Notes: generated by a model not told the origin, from the letters alone. A stretch of 38,061 nt of DNA from Purshia tridentata (GCA_003254885.1 QANT01006481.1:1-38061); one strand, 5' to 3'; shown: positions 1-11,199, numbered from the stretch's first letter. Numbers and translations: made by a program.

Positions 1-73
1 CAAAATTTTATACTTAGTTATATTAAGGTGATAGGTTTTATAACTTCAAAGACAGAGTATCTCCTCCATTTTC

Positions 74-81
74 TATGTAAG
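74..81. repeat. hAT target-site duplication, left copy
   Basis: TATGTAAG directly precedes the element and is repeated exactly at 925-932. Confidence 0.85.
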
Positions 82-924
82 TAGGGGTAGGCGCGGTGCG
101 GTTTAGTGCATTGTGTGTGTAAAACCATGCACCGCGCCGTAAAAATGTGAAGAAAACCAAACCAAACCAAACCTTATACGGTTATAATTTGGTTCGGTAT
201 TACATAGTAATACAAAATCCAAAATCTAAAATCCAAATCCAAATATTTTTAATAGTATTTGTTATAGTTTCCACATTTGTCAAGTTCCAATTCAACTAAA
301 GTTAAAAACAAATTAAACAATAAAAATCCTCAAATCACACAAAGTTTACAAATTTAAACAATAATAAAAGTTTATAGGAAATTAAACTAAAACTATTAGC
401 CAAAACTTAATCATCCAGGCACCATAAGCCACCAAAAGTCATCAACCAGCCACCAACCTAACCAGTTCAGCCTTGTTCAATTGTTCTCCCACCTGCACAG
501 CAGCACCTTATAATAAAAAAGGCAAGGTAAACACAATAGGCAGCAATCAAAAACACTATGACCACAACTTAAAAACACTTTGATGCAAAACTTACCAAGT
601 CATAGTCCACAACTCAATGTCAAACACTAAATTGTAGCAGGGCCAGCTCTATTAGAAGTGATTGAACTCATCATTTATATAATTAAAAAGGAAAAAATAG
701 TTAAAACACTTTAAATTATAATTTTTTATATATATATATTTACGGTCCGATTTGATTCAACTTGGTTTTTTTAGGCGCAAAACCAACGCTTACACCTATA
801 AAGGACGATTTGGTTCGGTTTTTGTAATGATTTTTGACCAAAATAGTCAATATGATTTTTTACAGTTTTTTTATGGGCGGTTTGGTTCGGTTCAATGATT
901 TTACGGTAAAAATGCCCACCCCTA
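82..924. mobile_element. Non-autonomous hAT-like DNA transposon, 843 bp
   Basis: The left end reads TAGGGGTAGGCG. The right end, read on the - strand, is TAGGGGTGGGCA, so the termini form an inverted repeat of about 12 bp with two mismatches. An identical 8-bp sequence, TATGTAAG, flanks both ends (74-81 and 925-932), and an 8-bp duplication is the hallmark of hAT insertion. Sub-terminal GGTTCGGTT-like motifs occur at both ends in opposite orientation, as in common plant hAT-derived elements. No transposase-like reading frame is present, so the copy would need a helper. It lies about 1.1 kb upstream of the HMG-CoA synthase start. The TSD and TIR are seen directly; the superfamily is inferred from them. 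Confidence 0.87.
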
Positions 925-932
925 TATGTAAG
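925..932. repeat. hAT target-site duplication, right copy
   Basis: Exact match to the 8-bp TATGTAAG at 74-81. Confidence 0.85.
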
Positions 933-968
933 AGTCCGATTCATAGATTATAAGGACTTGCATTTGTT

Positions 969-1309
969 CCCTGTCTTCAATTGGAATATTAGTGAATTTT
1001 AAAGGAATTTGTAGATTTCATAGATTATATGAATTTTTATTAACTTTCATAGAATTCATCAAAATTCAAGGAGAAATGGCTGAATTTCTCATGGCTTTTG
1101 TTATGTGAACAAAAATCATATAAATCTATCCTAATACACAATTTAATGAAATCCATGAATTTTTTAGAACATTTATGTTTTTAAAGAAATTTATTAAAAC
1201 TCGAGTTGGAATACCTAAATTTTTATAGAATTCATTAAAATTCTAATTGAGTACAAATAGATTTTGTTGGATTTTTAAAATCTATTAAAATCTGAATTGG
1301 GGATACTTC
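969..1309. mobile_element. Probable foldback MITE, degenerate
   Basis: The AT-rich stretch has a long imperfect inverted repeat. The left arm begins near TTCCCTGTCTTCAATTGG, and the right arm read on the - strand begins TATCCCCAATTCAG. Both continue into similar GAATTTTAAAGGA / GATTTTAAAAATC stretches, and internal GAATTCAT-type motifs also pair. No coding potential is visible. Boundaries and target duplication could not be fixed. With the adjacent hAT element it forms a small transposon cluster upstream of HMGS. Confidence 0.45.
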
Positions 1310-1792
1310 TTAATTTTGTTTAACAGTTAATTATCCTCCTATATTATGTTATGTCAAATAAAAGACACTCAATTTGTTAGAAATATAGTATTTTTAAAAA
1401 ATGTTTAAAAATTTAATTTAGAAATTAGAATACAAAGTACGAACCTCAGGGGATGAATTATAAATTTATAATTAACCCTTTTATGAATAACAAGAATTCA
1501 ATTCTCGCTGTTTTACGACGTAAACAGAAAGAAGAAAGGCATGCGGTGAAAAATGATATGAACAGCCTGTGAGTTTATCAAAAATCCAAAATAAACAGAG
1601 CAGTAAAAAAACAGAAAAAAGCAAATGGGGATTTGGGATGCCGTTTGTCATCGTGACATGGTGGCAGGGGGAGTAAATTTGGCGAAGGTTAGCGGTCAAA
1701 GATAGAAGGCGCCCTCCATTCCATCATAATTGCAAGAAGCTCACGAAGTTTGCATTTTCGCACTGTGAACAAGGAGGCTTGGCTTCTCTCTC

Positions 1793-1800
1793 TATATATA
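1793..1800 (+). promoter_or_regulatory. TATA box of the HMGS gene
   Basis: TATATATA lies about 260 bp upstream of the HMGS start codon. It predicts transcription from about 1825 and a leader of roughly 230 nt, and that predicted leader contains no upstream ATG. Confidence 0.55.
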
Positions 1801-1887
1801 CCCAGCGACGCCTCCCAAATGTGACCACCTCCACACCTCTCTTTCGTTGCGAATTTCGTGGACTCTGTGTTAGTGAGACTCCCATTC

Positions 1888-1890
<3 letters not shown>

Positions 1891-1918
<28 letters not shown>
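1891..1918 (+). repeat. (TC)14 microsatellite in the HMGS 5' leader
   Basis: Fourteen uninterrupted TC repeats fall in the predicted 5' untranslated region. CT/GA tracts in leaders are common in plant genes and can be bound by BPC/GAGA-binding factors; that role is inferred here. Confidence 0.85.
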
Positions 1919-1921
<3 letters not shown>

Positions 1922-2054
1922 TCTGCGAAGAAGAGCAGGAGCTGTACCAACAGAGAGCGCGGAAAGCTTTTCTGGCGCTGTTGTTTGGATCGCTCTGTGA
2001 GATTGTTTGCTGAGGGATCGATCCGTTGAACTCAGAAAAAGAAGCAGAGAGAAA

Positions 2055-5000
2055 ATGGCCAAGAACGTCGGAATTCTCGCCGTCGACATCTACTTCCCTC
2101 CTACCTGTATTCAGCAGGTGACGATCTCTCACTCACTCTGTGTTTTCGGTTTTTGTTTTTTATTTTTTTATTATTATTATTTTTTTTCTGGTTCGCTCAC
2201 ATCACATCCTTTTCTGCGTGGTTGGAGTTTCTTTTACGTTGCTGCGAGAAGTGGAAATGATGCTTGGTTTTTTGGATTCGTTTTTCGCTTGTTTATTTTT
2301 GTTAAATCAGAAAAAAGAAAAGAGCTCAGCTAATTAATTAGTTGATTTTTTTTAAAAGAAATTATGAAAATATGAGAATCTTGGCCTTCCTAGCGTCAAC
2401 TCCAAAGTGTTCTTGACGTTTTTCCTGTATTAATGTGTGAATTAGTATTATTATTGTTATTAACCATTTTGATGTGGAATTAGATGAAAAAACAAATTTT
2501 GTTTTTTTTACTTTATATTAACTTTTAAAAAATTTATTGTGAATTTTTACTTTGTTTGTTGTTCAGAATCTTAACTTCACAGGTAGTGTGACTATAATTT
2601 TATGAAAAAATATCAAGTGAGATAATTTATTTTTTTAGTTTCCAGGAATAATTTGAATATTTCATGGTTTTACAATTGCAAAAATACACACAAAAAAAGC
2701 TAATGTTGCTCAGAGCTACAATCCCCTGCAGTGTTGAATTGATATGTTTACCATGAAGTCTTGTCAGCCAAATCACTTGAATATGCATCAACTAATGAAC
2801 TTTTGCATTGTTTATGCAAAACAGGAAGCCTTGGAGGCTCATGATGGTGCCAGTAAAGGGAAATACACCATTGGACTTGGACAGGATTGCATGGCTTTTT
2901 GTTCAGAGGTGGAAGATGTCATCTCTATGAGGTACTAGTTCTACATTCATTCCTCGATATTTTTTTAACTGAACACATTATATTACTTCCCTCATTGCGA
3001 TTGCATTATGATTAAGAATGAAAACCTGCTTAGAAAATGGGACCTTCTAATCCAATTTGGACATGATAACCGTAATTGTTAGGAAAAAGATCTTGTAAAG
3101 GAGACAATATTAAATAAATGTTCAGATGCCATAGTATACTCTTATTTTCTTCTATCACATTTCTATTATGTTGTGCATATTAGTCCTAAAATGGTTTATG
3201 GTTTTTATGGATCACTTTAGAACTGTGCATTATCGTCATCTTCACCTTCTACATTTAATTGTATATTCAAATATTTATATTTAATAATTCTAGCATTTTG
3301 TTGAGAGCTAATCATTAACTACTCTTTTTGGACTTTCAGTTTGACAGTGGTTACCACCCTTCTCGAGAAATATGGGATTGATCCAAAACAAATTGGTCGG
3401 CTGGAAGTAGGCAGCGAGACTGTGATAGACAAAAGCAAATCGATTAAGACCTTCCTGATGCAAATTTTTGAGGTATTGTCTCAGTGATTGTAGATACATT
3501 CTGACTTGATTCTGTTTCTTGGTTGATGGGGTTGATCAATCAAAGGATAAATATGTTATAGGACTAGAATGTCAGATGAGGTACTAATGAGAAACATTAT
3601 TTTAAACAGTAAATGTTGGCTCAAAATAATGTCTACTCTTTGGTTATAACTTATATGGAAACTTTGATCTACTTGTAAAAGCAAAAAATTGGGTTTATAA
3701 AGTGGTGAAAGATGTAAATGGCTAAATGAACTAGCTTGGGTTATTTGGGCTCTTGGGTTTAAATCACAACTCTTGCTTATTTTCACTGTGTTTGGAAGTT
3801 CATTGAGCTTTTCCTTTATAGTTTTACCTGTATGCTCTGCCATTAATTTCCCTTTAATAGGATTTGTTTGGTAGGCTTTTTAATGCCCTTATGCGAAGTC
3901 CCTCAAAACATTTTAACACTGATTCTTTCTGATGTTAATGCAGAAGCATGGAAATACTGACATTGAAGGTGTTGACTCAACTAATGCATGCTATGGAGGA
4001 ACTGCAGCTTTATTCAACTGTGTCAATTGGGTGGAGAGTAGCTCGTGGGATGGACGCTATGGGCTTGTTGTGTGCACCGACAGTGCGGTAATGACCATAC
4101 ACATTTTCTTGGGCTAATATATATATATATTTTTTTTGTGTCGATGATATTATATATTAAAGATTAAAACGACTTGATTCCTCCTAGGCAACGATGTGTG
4201 GATATGCAAATTATTTTTTATTTTGTTTGTTTTTCCTTTTGGGGGTGGGGCAGGGGAAGGGGGCATATATTGGGGTAATTCACCACATAATATTATGTCA
4301 CTTTTGACAGAATAAAATTACAAGGTCATGGCAGCAAATACTTCTGATCTCTGAGATGCATTGAAATTTTTGCATTTTGTTTGTTGTGTCCAGTGCTGTG
4401 TGCATACACACCAAGAAACTGATTCACTCAATGTTAGAGCTGGACAGCCTTTTGTTTCAGTATTTTTATTCTCTCTGTCTCCTCTGTCAGGTTTACGCAG
4501 AAGGACCAGCCCGGCCAACTGGTGGAGCAGCTGCTATTGCCTTGCTAATTGGACCTGATGCTCCTATTGCTTTTGAAAGCAAAATTAGGGGGAGTCATAT
4601 GTCTCATGTCTATGATTTTTACAAGCCCGACCTTGCTAGTGAATATCCGGTAATTCTTCCCTCTTCCCTCTGTTTCTGATATATACATGTTTCAGACAAA
4701 AGGAGTCATTACTACTTTTTAATGATCAAATTGTCAGTTTTTGAGATTCTATAATTTAATGGTTATTTTTGTAGGTTGTTGATGGGAAACTCTCTCAAAC
4801 ATGTTATCTGATGGCTCTTGATTCTTGCTATAAGGAAATGTGTAAAAAGTGAGTTCCCATAAAAATACTGAAAGGATTCTACTTTGTTCTTATATTATTT
4901 TTGCTATAGTTGTGCCTCTGTAATGCCTAAATGGTTTCTTTGCCTACTATAGGTATGAGAAAGTTGAAGGCAAACAATTTTCTCTCTCTGATGCTGAGTA

Positions 5001-6275
5001 CATTGTATTTCATTCTCCCTACAACAAGGTATATTCTTAGCACTTATGATCTTGCAACCGATCACTCTTTCTGTTTTACAATCGAAATATTAAAATGTTT
5101 TTTCCTTTAAAAATAATTTGAATTTTGAATTATTGCAGCTTGTACAAAAAAGCTTTGCTCGTTTGGTGTTCCAGGACTTCACAAGGAATGCCAGGTTCTC
5201 GTCTTTCCTTCATCCCTCTAAGAATCATAATGGCTACTTATGGACATTTATTCTTAATATACATGTACTTGGTGATTTATTATATTTGCTTCCATATGCA
5301 GTTCCATTGATGAGGCTGCTAAAGAAAAGCTAGCACCTTTTTCAAGCCTATCTGGTGACGAGAGCTACCAAAGCCGGGATCTTGAGAAGGTATAGTTAAA
5401 ACCCTTGAATGATGGGGATGTTGATGCTAATTCCAATTTATCCCAGTTGGTCTATATTATTTAATTGCAACTTAGATTTAACTTAATATAATTCACTACA
5501 GGTATCTCAGCAAGTTGCAAAGCCCCTATATGATGCTAAGGTGCAACCAACAACATTGATCCCAAAGCAAGTGGGAAACATGTACACTGCATCTCTTTAT
5601 GCAGCATTTGCATCCCTCCTTCATAACAAAAACAGCGCATTGGTAAATGCCCTAAATTTATAATCTAAAAGGCTTGACTTCAATTGAAAATTTGAAATGT
5701 TTGTTCTAATCAATTATCTGTGATAACAGGATGGCAAGCGTGTGCTACTGTTCTCTTATGGAAGTGGTTCAACTGCCACTATGTTCTCATTGCAAATCCG
5801 TGCTGGTCAACATCCATTTAGCTTGGAAAACATTGCGGCCGTGATGAATGTTGGAGAGAAGTTGAAAGCAAGACACGAGGTACTTGTTTTTTTCTTGCTT
5901 TTCCCATAAAGCATAATTTCATGGAATATCAGTCGGCTATGAAAAATTAGAACCTTATGCTATTGCTACCGGCTGGGAAGTCGGGAGAATCCATAAATTG
6001 TTTGATATAAAGGTGCTTTGTTGTGGAATTCATTTATTGTACATGTTTCTCTGATGCAGTTCCCGCCAGAGAAGTTTATTGAAGTGATGAAGATCATGGA
6101 GCACAGGTATGGAGGCAAAGACTTTGTGACGAACAAGGACATTAGCCTTCTACTTCCAGGCACGTACTATCTCACCGAAGTTGACTCTAAGTATCGTAGA
6201 TTCTATGCCCAGAAGGATGGGGACAGTACCACTGCCGCCTCCGGCAAGAATGGTGTGGTTGCCAATGGTCACTAA
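2055..6275 (+). CDS. HMGS: Hydroxymethylglutaryl-CoA synthase (HMGS), 12 coding exons, 468 aa
   Basis: HMGS condenses acetyl-CoA with acetoacetyl-CoA to HMG-CoA, an early step of the cytosolic mevalonate pathway to sterols and other isoprenoids. Coding exons are 2055-2117, 2825-2931, 3340-3472, 3944-4087, 4491-4649, 4775-4848, 4953-5028, 5139-5194, 5302-5389, 5502-5642, 5730-5879 and 6060-6275. All introns are GT-AG and total coding length is 1407 nt. The start gives [16 protein letters not shown], matching the plant family N-terminus. The catalytic residues known from Brassica HMGS fall at identical numbers: Glu79 (GRLEVGSE), Cys117 (STNACYGG), His247 (VFHSPYNK) and Ser359 (SYGSGST). Length is close to the Arabidopsis enzyme (461 aa). 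There is no transit peptide, consistent with a cytosolic location. The C-terminus ends in NGH. No lesion was seen. Confidence 0.97.
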
Positions 6276-6453
6276 ATGGTGGACATAAGTCACATAACCA
6301 AGTCCATAATGCCATGAAGTTGGCATTTATGTTCTTGGAAGTCGGTTGTAATTTGTAAGGAGAAAGAATATCCATCCTTGGCTTCCATAAGTTTGTATGT
6401 TAAAGCAAATAGTTTGTTTGGCAGCAAGTGTTGTCAGTTTTTTTTCTCTCTTT

Positions 6454-6459
6454 AATAAA
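6454..6459 (+). terminator. Candidate poly(A) signal of HMGS
   Basis: AATAAA lies about 180 nt after the HMGS stop codon, in a T-rich context typical of plant 3' ends. Confidence 0.45.
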
Positions 6460-6522
6460 TTGTTACAACAATAGTTTACCTTGTTATTAAAACCATAAAA
6501 GTCTTGTGATATTGAGCCTTCC

Positions 6523-6544
6523 ATGATGATGATGATGATGATGA
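6523..6544. repeat. (ATG)n trinucleotide microsatellite
   Basis: About seven ATG/GAT repeats lie just downstream of the HMGS 3' end. Confidence 0.8.
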
Positions 6545-6549
6545 TATTG

Positions 6550-8230
6550 TACCAGAGTCGAAGTCCTTGACATGGAACACATGCTTGAGACCTGGTTGTA
6601 CACTCTGTAAAGCTCTTTTTTCATGAACTAATTGATGAATCTTGCAAAAAGGGACTGGGTTGACTCTGTCTGATGAAAAATGTATTATTATGCATATGAT
6701 CTATGGCCTTATGGTATTTTGGTACATGTACTAACTGGTTGTCTTGTTGCTCTAATAGTAAAAAGCATTACTTTCACGTTAAAAAAAAAAAAACAACATA
6801 AAAGTTCGACAAGTCTTTGGGGTTAATCTAAGTTGTGAGGCTGGCAGGGTAATGGGTTAGAAACTTAGAATTAAGAAGGTTCAAGATTTAATTCCCTTTA
6901 ATATGACAAAAAATAAAGTCCGAATTATATTCTCATTTTTTTTTTTTTTGTTTACATACTAGCTGGGATAGACTAGAACTACAAGGCATAGCCGCATAGG
7001 TGTGGAGCCAAACTTCCTATTTATGGAGAGCTATACATGACTAAAATGGACAAAAAAGGTTTGGCGCGAGAACAAAACAAAACAAAACAAAAAAGGTTTC
7101 ATGCTGTGAAAGAACAAAACAAAAAAGGTTTGGCGCGAGATGAAAAGACAGATATGACCCTGATGAGACCAGTCAAAGCCTGCCATTGTAGTCAAAATTT
7201 CACTGTGATATTAAAACTTATAAAATAGATTTTGATGTCAAATGGACTATAAAATAGAACCCAATTTTGAGGTGGGTGAGTCAGCCACGAATATCCTGTA
7301 GAATCTGGATAATGATACTTACATTAATTGATTTGGGCACAAAATCAGATTTTTGATTTTGGGGCACTCGTTATGAAGCCTGGGATGTATTTCGCTTTGG
7401 GGCATGAAGGAATTTGCATACTAAAAGAGTTGAAAAAGCTCATAAACTTGACTCTAGCCGGCAAGTCAACAAAATTCACTTGTAAAAACAGATACAATAT
7501 ATAATCAAAGTCCATCTTTTGGCTTCACCCATTGGACCATTCCATCTTGTCAAAACTTAAGTCCAACATATTTTGTAACCCAAATAAGAATGTTGAATGG
7601 ATTAATGGAATAAGAATACATTAACATTGTTCAACAGAGTTTGGACGCTGCTGGCAAAGAGCTCGAGTACCACTACAAACTCTCAAAAAAATGTTTACAT
7701 ATCTTCAAAACTCTACAGTTTTGTTAATTTTTTAAATTTGCCTCATTATATATCAATTATTATGTTCAATTATTAATAGGTACATGAACGTCAAATGAGA
7801 TGACCAATTAATATGATTAGGAAATGCTTTCTTTTTTAGAGTTGTCAAATGAGTCATGTTGTGTCCACTTATTCTGTTTAAATTAAATTCATTATCGCGT
7901 TTGTGTTGTGTATGTGCTACCCCATTTAATAATCATATAGTGCTTGTATCAATCTAAATAGTTAAGATCTAAGCCTCGTACAACCTATTTCATACTCATT
8001 TTAATTATACAATGCTTGTGCTATGCTGACCTCGCATGTTTGACACCTAATTTTAGTATCAATAGAGATTCTTTTATGGTATTTGGCTAATATCAATACT
8101 AAAATAATGAACTCACTCACACATTTTGTTTACGCACATACAAAAAATGTTACAAATTCACACACACTTTTTAGTTTTACCCACTTAGGTACCCAATATG
8201 ATAAATATCCATCACACTAAAATGACCCAA
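6550..8230. other. Intergenic region between HMGS and the TCP gene, no gene seen
   Basis: AT-rich DNA with poly-A and poly-T tracts (about 6780-6793 and 6938-6950). A short local direct repeat around 7050-7140 carries two copies of AAAGGTTTGGCGCGAGA separated by ACAAAACAAAAC-type sequence. The stretch at 7850-8050 contains TGTTGTGTC-like motifs resembling degenerate DNA transposons, but no ends could be set. Reading frames here are short and match no family I recognise. Confidence 0.5.
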
Positions 8231-8282
8231 GAATTAGTCATTAAACATTGGTTTTGGAATTAGTCATTAAACATTGGCTAGG
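8231..8282. repeat. 26-bp tandem duplication upstream of the TCP gene
   Basis: Two adjacent 26-bp units (8231-8256 and 8257-8282) share their first 21 bases exactly and diverge only in the last few. Confidence 0.85.
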
Positions 8283-8538
8283 CTAAAAAAGAAAATTTTG
8301 AAAAGGTAACAAAGACTTTATAGCTTTGTGTTGGATGGACCACCGTAGTAGATAGGTTATGCCTATGCCATGCCAATTGCCAAGTGCCAACCAATCCCCA
8401 ATGAAACAATCCATTTGCACAGCCACAAAACAAAACGCAGAAAAAAGCATTTTTCCAGAGCTTTCTGAAGGACTCCACTCTCTCCACCCTCTCTCACCCA
8501 GTGACCCAATTACCAATTGCTTCAGCCCCTCTGCCTCA

Positions 8539-8612
8539 GTGGTCCACCGATTTGGACGCATGATAAATAAACCCAGGCCCACCGGCCCACCCAAGTGGGC
8601 CCCCCACACGTG
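8539..8612. promoter_or_regulatory. Cluster of TCP / site II-type elements and a G-box upstream of the TCP gene
   Basis: GTGGTCCAC at 8539-8547 is a TCP-type palindrome. GTGGGCCC at 8595-8602 reads GGGCCCAC on the other strand and so fits the class I consensus GGNCCCAC. Two further GGCCCAC motifs lie at about 8577-8590. CACGTG (G-box) lies at 8607-8612. These are 380-450 bp upstream of a gene that itself encodes a class I TCP factor. Binding is inferred from consensus only. Confidence 0.5.
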
Positions 8613-8756
8613 GCACCCTCCACCACCCCAGGATCCTCAAACCCCTACCTAATGATCTTTAGACCAGTAGGGTCCACCCAAATTTTTCTTCAATTTCTTC
8701 TAATTAAATCTCTCCTTTTCCGTTATATTATTACTATTTTACAATTCCATACTCGA

Positions 8757-8993
8757 ATGTCTCCATGTATGGATGTTGAGACAGAGAGAGGGAGAGCTTC
8801 ACTTCATTTCATTCCGTATCTCCAAAAACCAAAACCGAACCGAACCTCACACAAAAACGTAAAACCCCAAATAATTTTCCCGCAGATTCTCTCGAGAAAC
8901 AAATGGTCTGTAGCCTCTGAAAACCCAAAAGCTATCTGGGTATCTTGCATACTTTCCATTCCTCGCTCCCTCCTATTTTGCTGCCAAAAATGA
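8757..8993 (+). other. Upstream ORF (78 codons) ending on the TCP start codon
   Basis: An ATG at 8757 opens a 78-codon frame in the likely TCP leader whose TGA (8991-8993) overlaps the TCP ATG (8990-8992) as ATGA. A second, 5-codon uORF (MVCSL) lies at 8903-8920. The peptide has no recognisable domain. Whether it is transcribed depends on the start site, which is unknown. Confidence 0.35.
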
Positions 8994-10213
8994 CGTCGTA
9001 TTTAGAGGATCACGACGACGACGGAGGAGGCACCTCCGATCTCAGCACCAGCACAGGAGACCCCCTAGACAACAACAACAACAGAAATGGTAGGCCACCC
9101 AATTTGGACGAGACCGCGGCGTTTCAGGCTATGCCGCTGAAGGTGGAGCCCATTGAATCTGACCCACCGTCAGACGAAGCGGACCAAAGGACCCACCACC
9201 ACCACCAACCGCCGCCGCAGGGTCAGGCTATTGGAGTGGTCCCCGTGGCCGCCATGCAGATGCAGATGCAAATGCCTGTGTCAGTGCCCATGACCGTCTC
9301 CACCGCCGCCACCAGACGCTCCTCCACCAAAGACCGCCACACAAAAGTGGAAGGGCGCGGCCGCAGGATCCGAATACCCGCCACCTGCGCCGCCCGGATC
9401 TTCCAGCTGACCCGGGAACTGGGCCACAAGTCCGACGGCGAAACCGTCCGGTGGCTTCTTGAACACGCCGAGCCAGCCATCATCGAGGCCACCGGCACCG
9501 GCACCGTCCCCGCCATCGCCGTCTCCGTCGGTGGGACCCTCAAGATCCCCACAACGTCCAGCAACAACCCCGCCGACGACTCGTCACCATCCTCCACAAC
9601 GAAGAAGCGGAAACGACCGTCGAACAGCGAGTTCGTGGACGTAAGCGACGCAGTTTCGCAGTCTTCTGGTTTAGCTCCGGTTGGGCCCGCCACTCCTGCC
9701 GCCGTCCCTCAGGGTCTGGTCCCACTCTGGGCGGTGGGAAACGCCGGCATGATGGTCCCTGCCAATGCGTTCTGGATGATTCCGCCGACTGCAGCCGCGA
9801 CAGGTCAGGTCGGGTCCGGTGTGGGCCCGTCGGGTCAGCAGCCGCAGATATGGGCGCTGTCGCCCACGGTGACGCCAGTGTTTAACGTGGCGAACATGGC
9901 GGCGGCGCGGCCCATATCTTCATTCGTGGCGAACAGCAGCGGTGGCGGGGAGGTTAGGAGGCCGTCGCTGGCGCTGTCGAACTCGGCAGTGAGCACGAGC
10001 ATGGTGGGGGCGAAGGCGGCGGAAAGGTCGTCGACGACGATGGCGCCGAGCGTGAGCTCGAGTAGTGCTAGTGGGAACAACAATAACAGTAACGGTGGTA
10101 GTGGTAGTGGTGGCGCGAAGCCTCAGTTGCTTAGGGATTTTTCTTTGGAGATTTACGATAAGCAGGAGTTGCAGTTCATGGGTCGTCCCGCAGGGAATCA
10201 CCAAACGCAGTGA
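8990..10213 (+). CDS. TCP9: Class I (PCF-type) TCP transcription factor, TCP9-like, 407 aa, intronless
   Basis: A nuclear DNA-binding regulator of growth and proliferation; class I TCPs bind GGNCCCAC-type sites as dimers. The TCP domain spans about residues 110-175: basic region [17 protein letters not shown], then helix-loop-helix segments [18 protein letters not shown] and [15 protein letters not shown]. Class I membership follows from the shorter basic region. Affinity with Arabidopsis TCP9 rests on three conserved stretches: [23 protein letters not shown] and the C-terminal [17 protein letters not shown]. The rest is low-complexity (His, Gln-Met, Asn, Gly, Ser runs), as expected of disordered activation regions. 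The ATG at 8990 is the first in-frame one; the frame stays open upstream but without an ATG. The gene is much richer in GC than its surroundings. The subgroup (TCP9 rather than TCP19) is less certain than the family. Confidence 0.93.
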   Translation: MTSYLEDHDDDGGGTSDLSTSTGDPLDNNNNRNGRPPNLDETAAFQAMPLKVEPIESDPPSDEADQRTHHHHQPPPQGQAIGVVPVAAMQMQMQMPVSVPMTVSTAATRRSSTKDRHTKVEGRGRRIRIPATCAARIFQLTRELGHKSDGETVRWLLEHAEPAIIEATGTGTVPAIAVSVGGTLKIPTTSSNNPADDSSPSSTTKKRKRPSNSEFVDVSDAVSQSSGLAPVGPATPAAVPQGLVPLWAVGNAGMMVPANAFWMIPPTAAATGQVGSGVGPSGQQPQIWALSPTVTPVFNVANMAAARPISSFVANSSGGGEVRRPSLALSNSAVSTSMVGAKAAERSSTTMAPSVSSSSASGNNNNSNGGSGSGGAKPQLLRDFSLEIYDKQELQFMGRPAGNHQTQ

Positions 10214-10297
10214 ACAAGAAGAAGAAGAAGGAAAAAAAGCGAGAGAAATGGAGTGAGTGGGTTAATAGTGTTCATGCTAAAACAGCTGCAAATCAAA

Positions 10298-10303
10298 AAT
10301 AAA
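10298..10303 (+). terminator. Candidate poly(A) signal of the TCP gene
   Basis: AATAAA about 85 nt after the stop codon, closely followed by an A-tract. Confidence 0.5.
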
Positions 10304-10559
10304 AGCATTGAAAAAAAAAAAATATTATTGGGGTTTTTATTGTTTGCTTGTGTTTAATTGTTTGATTCTCATTTCAATCTCAGCTCAAATTCTGTTCGCC
10401 ATGGACGACATCTCTTCGAGCTCGGAGCTGCTGTCGTTTTTTCTTTTTTAAAATTTAAGTTTAAAGAAAAAAATCAAATTACGAAAAATAAATGACAAAA
10501 TTTATTTTTATACATACAAATGGCGCTTGTTAGCAGTGGGCTAATCGCAGTGTGTGGGA

Positions 10560-11165
10560 GCTGAGAGCTCAGTTATTTTTGACCTTTTTTTGAGTATTAT
10601 GGATATGGACCGTACGCACACCGACACACGTGTGGAAAAGATCACACGTGTTGCATACGGAGAAGAAGGCGGAGTTCGTTGAGGTGGTGCGGTGGTAGTG
10701 TGGTCCCACCTGTACATAGTGGGTCAACTAGGCCCAAATTGGACATTATCCGAACCCGAGTTCCCCCCACTCTTGTTTCAAGGGACGTGTCCAGTACTTT
10801 CTTCGTCAACGTCTTTCTTTTTCGGACGTGTGTGACACGCTCCTAGTGCGCGTGTGGAATAGGAGGATGTTTATAAAAAGGTATGTGGAATGTGATGCCC
10901 CGTGGAGTGTGGGCCTCCATTGGAGCTGTCAATGGGTGTGGGACGATAGGTCGCGTGCACCGAGGGATGGTGTTGGGCCCATCGCTTGGGACTTGATGTG
11001 TAATGGGCCCACATTTGCAGTCCCCAAGTTGGGTTGGTTGATCAGATCGATATGGAAGCACAAGAGCTTGGGCTCCACCCCAGTCCTTCATCAACCACAT
11101 TCATGTGGGCCCCTGTCGAGTGGGGGCGGCTGCCTTGTCTGGTGGTGCTGTTGCTGCTCGATCTA
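10560..11165. other. GC-richer island downstream of the TCP gene with G-boxes and TCP-type sites
   Basis: This roughly 600-bp stretch has clearly higher GC than the AT-rich DNA after it. CACGTG occurs twice (10627-10632 and 10645-10650), each inside CACACGTGT. GTGGTCCCAC at 10700-10709 is a full class I TCP consensus. GGGCCCAC (11005-11012) and GTGGGCCC (11105-11112) add two more. A 112-codon frame at 10828-11166 has no recognisable domain and I do not call it a gene. The island may be an enhancer, the start of an unseen transcript, or conserved non-coding sequence. Confidence 0.4.
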
Positions 11166-11199
11166 AATATTTTATTTATTTTCTCACCCTTTGCTTGTA

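Noticed and set aside
1724-2089. 121-codon - strand frame over the HMGS leader
   Set aside because: Its Arg-Glu run comes from the (TC) microsatellite, and it overlaps the HMGS promoter, leader and exon 1.
8359-8652. 97-codon + frame upstream of the TCP gene
   Set aside because: Low-complexity Pro/Ser sequence from C-rich promoter DNA, without a domain.
9223-9693. 156-codon antisense frame within the TCP gene
   Set aside because: A shadow of the GC-rich TCP coding sequence; the sense frame encodes the conserved TCP domain.
10828-11166. 112-codon + frame in the GC-rich island after the TCP gene
   Set aside because: No recognisable domain, odd composition rich in Trp and Cys, and overlapped by frames on the other strand of similar length, as expected of GC-rich non-coding DNA.
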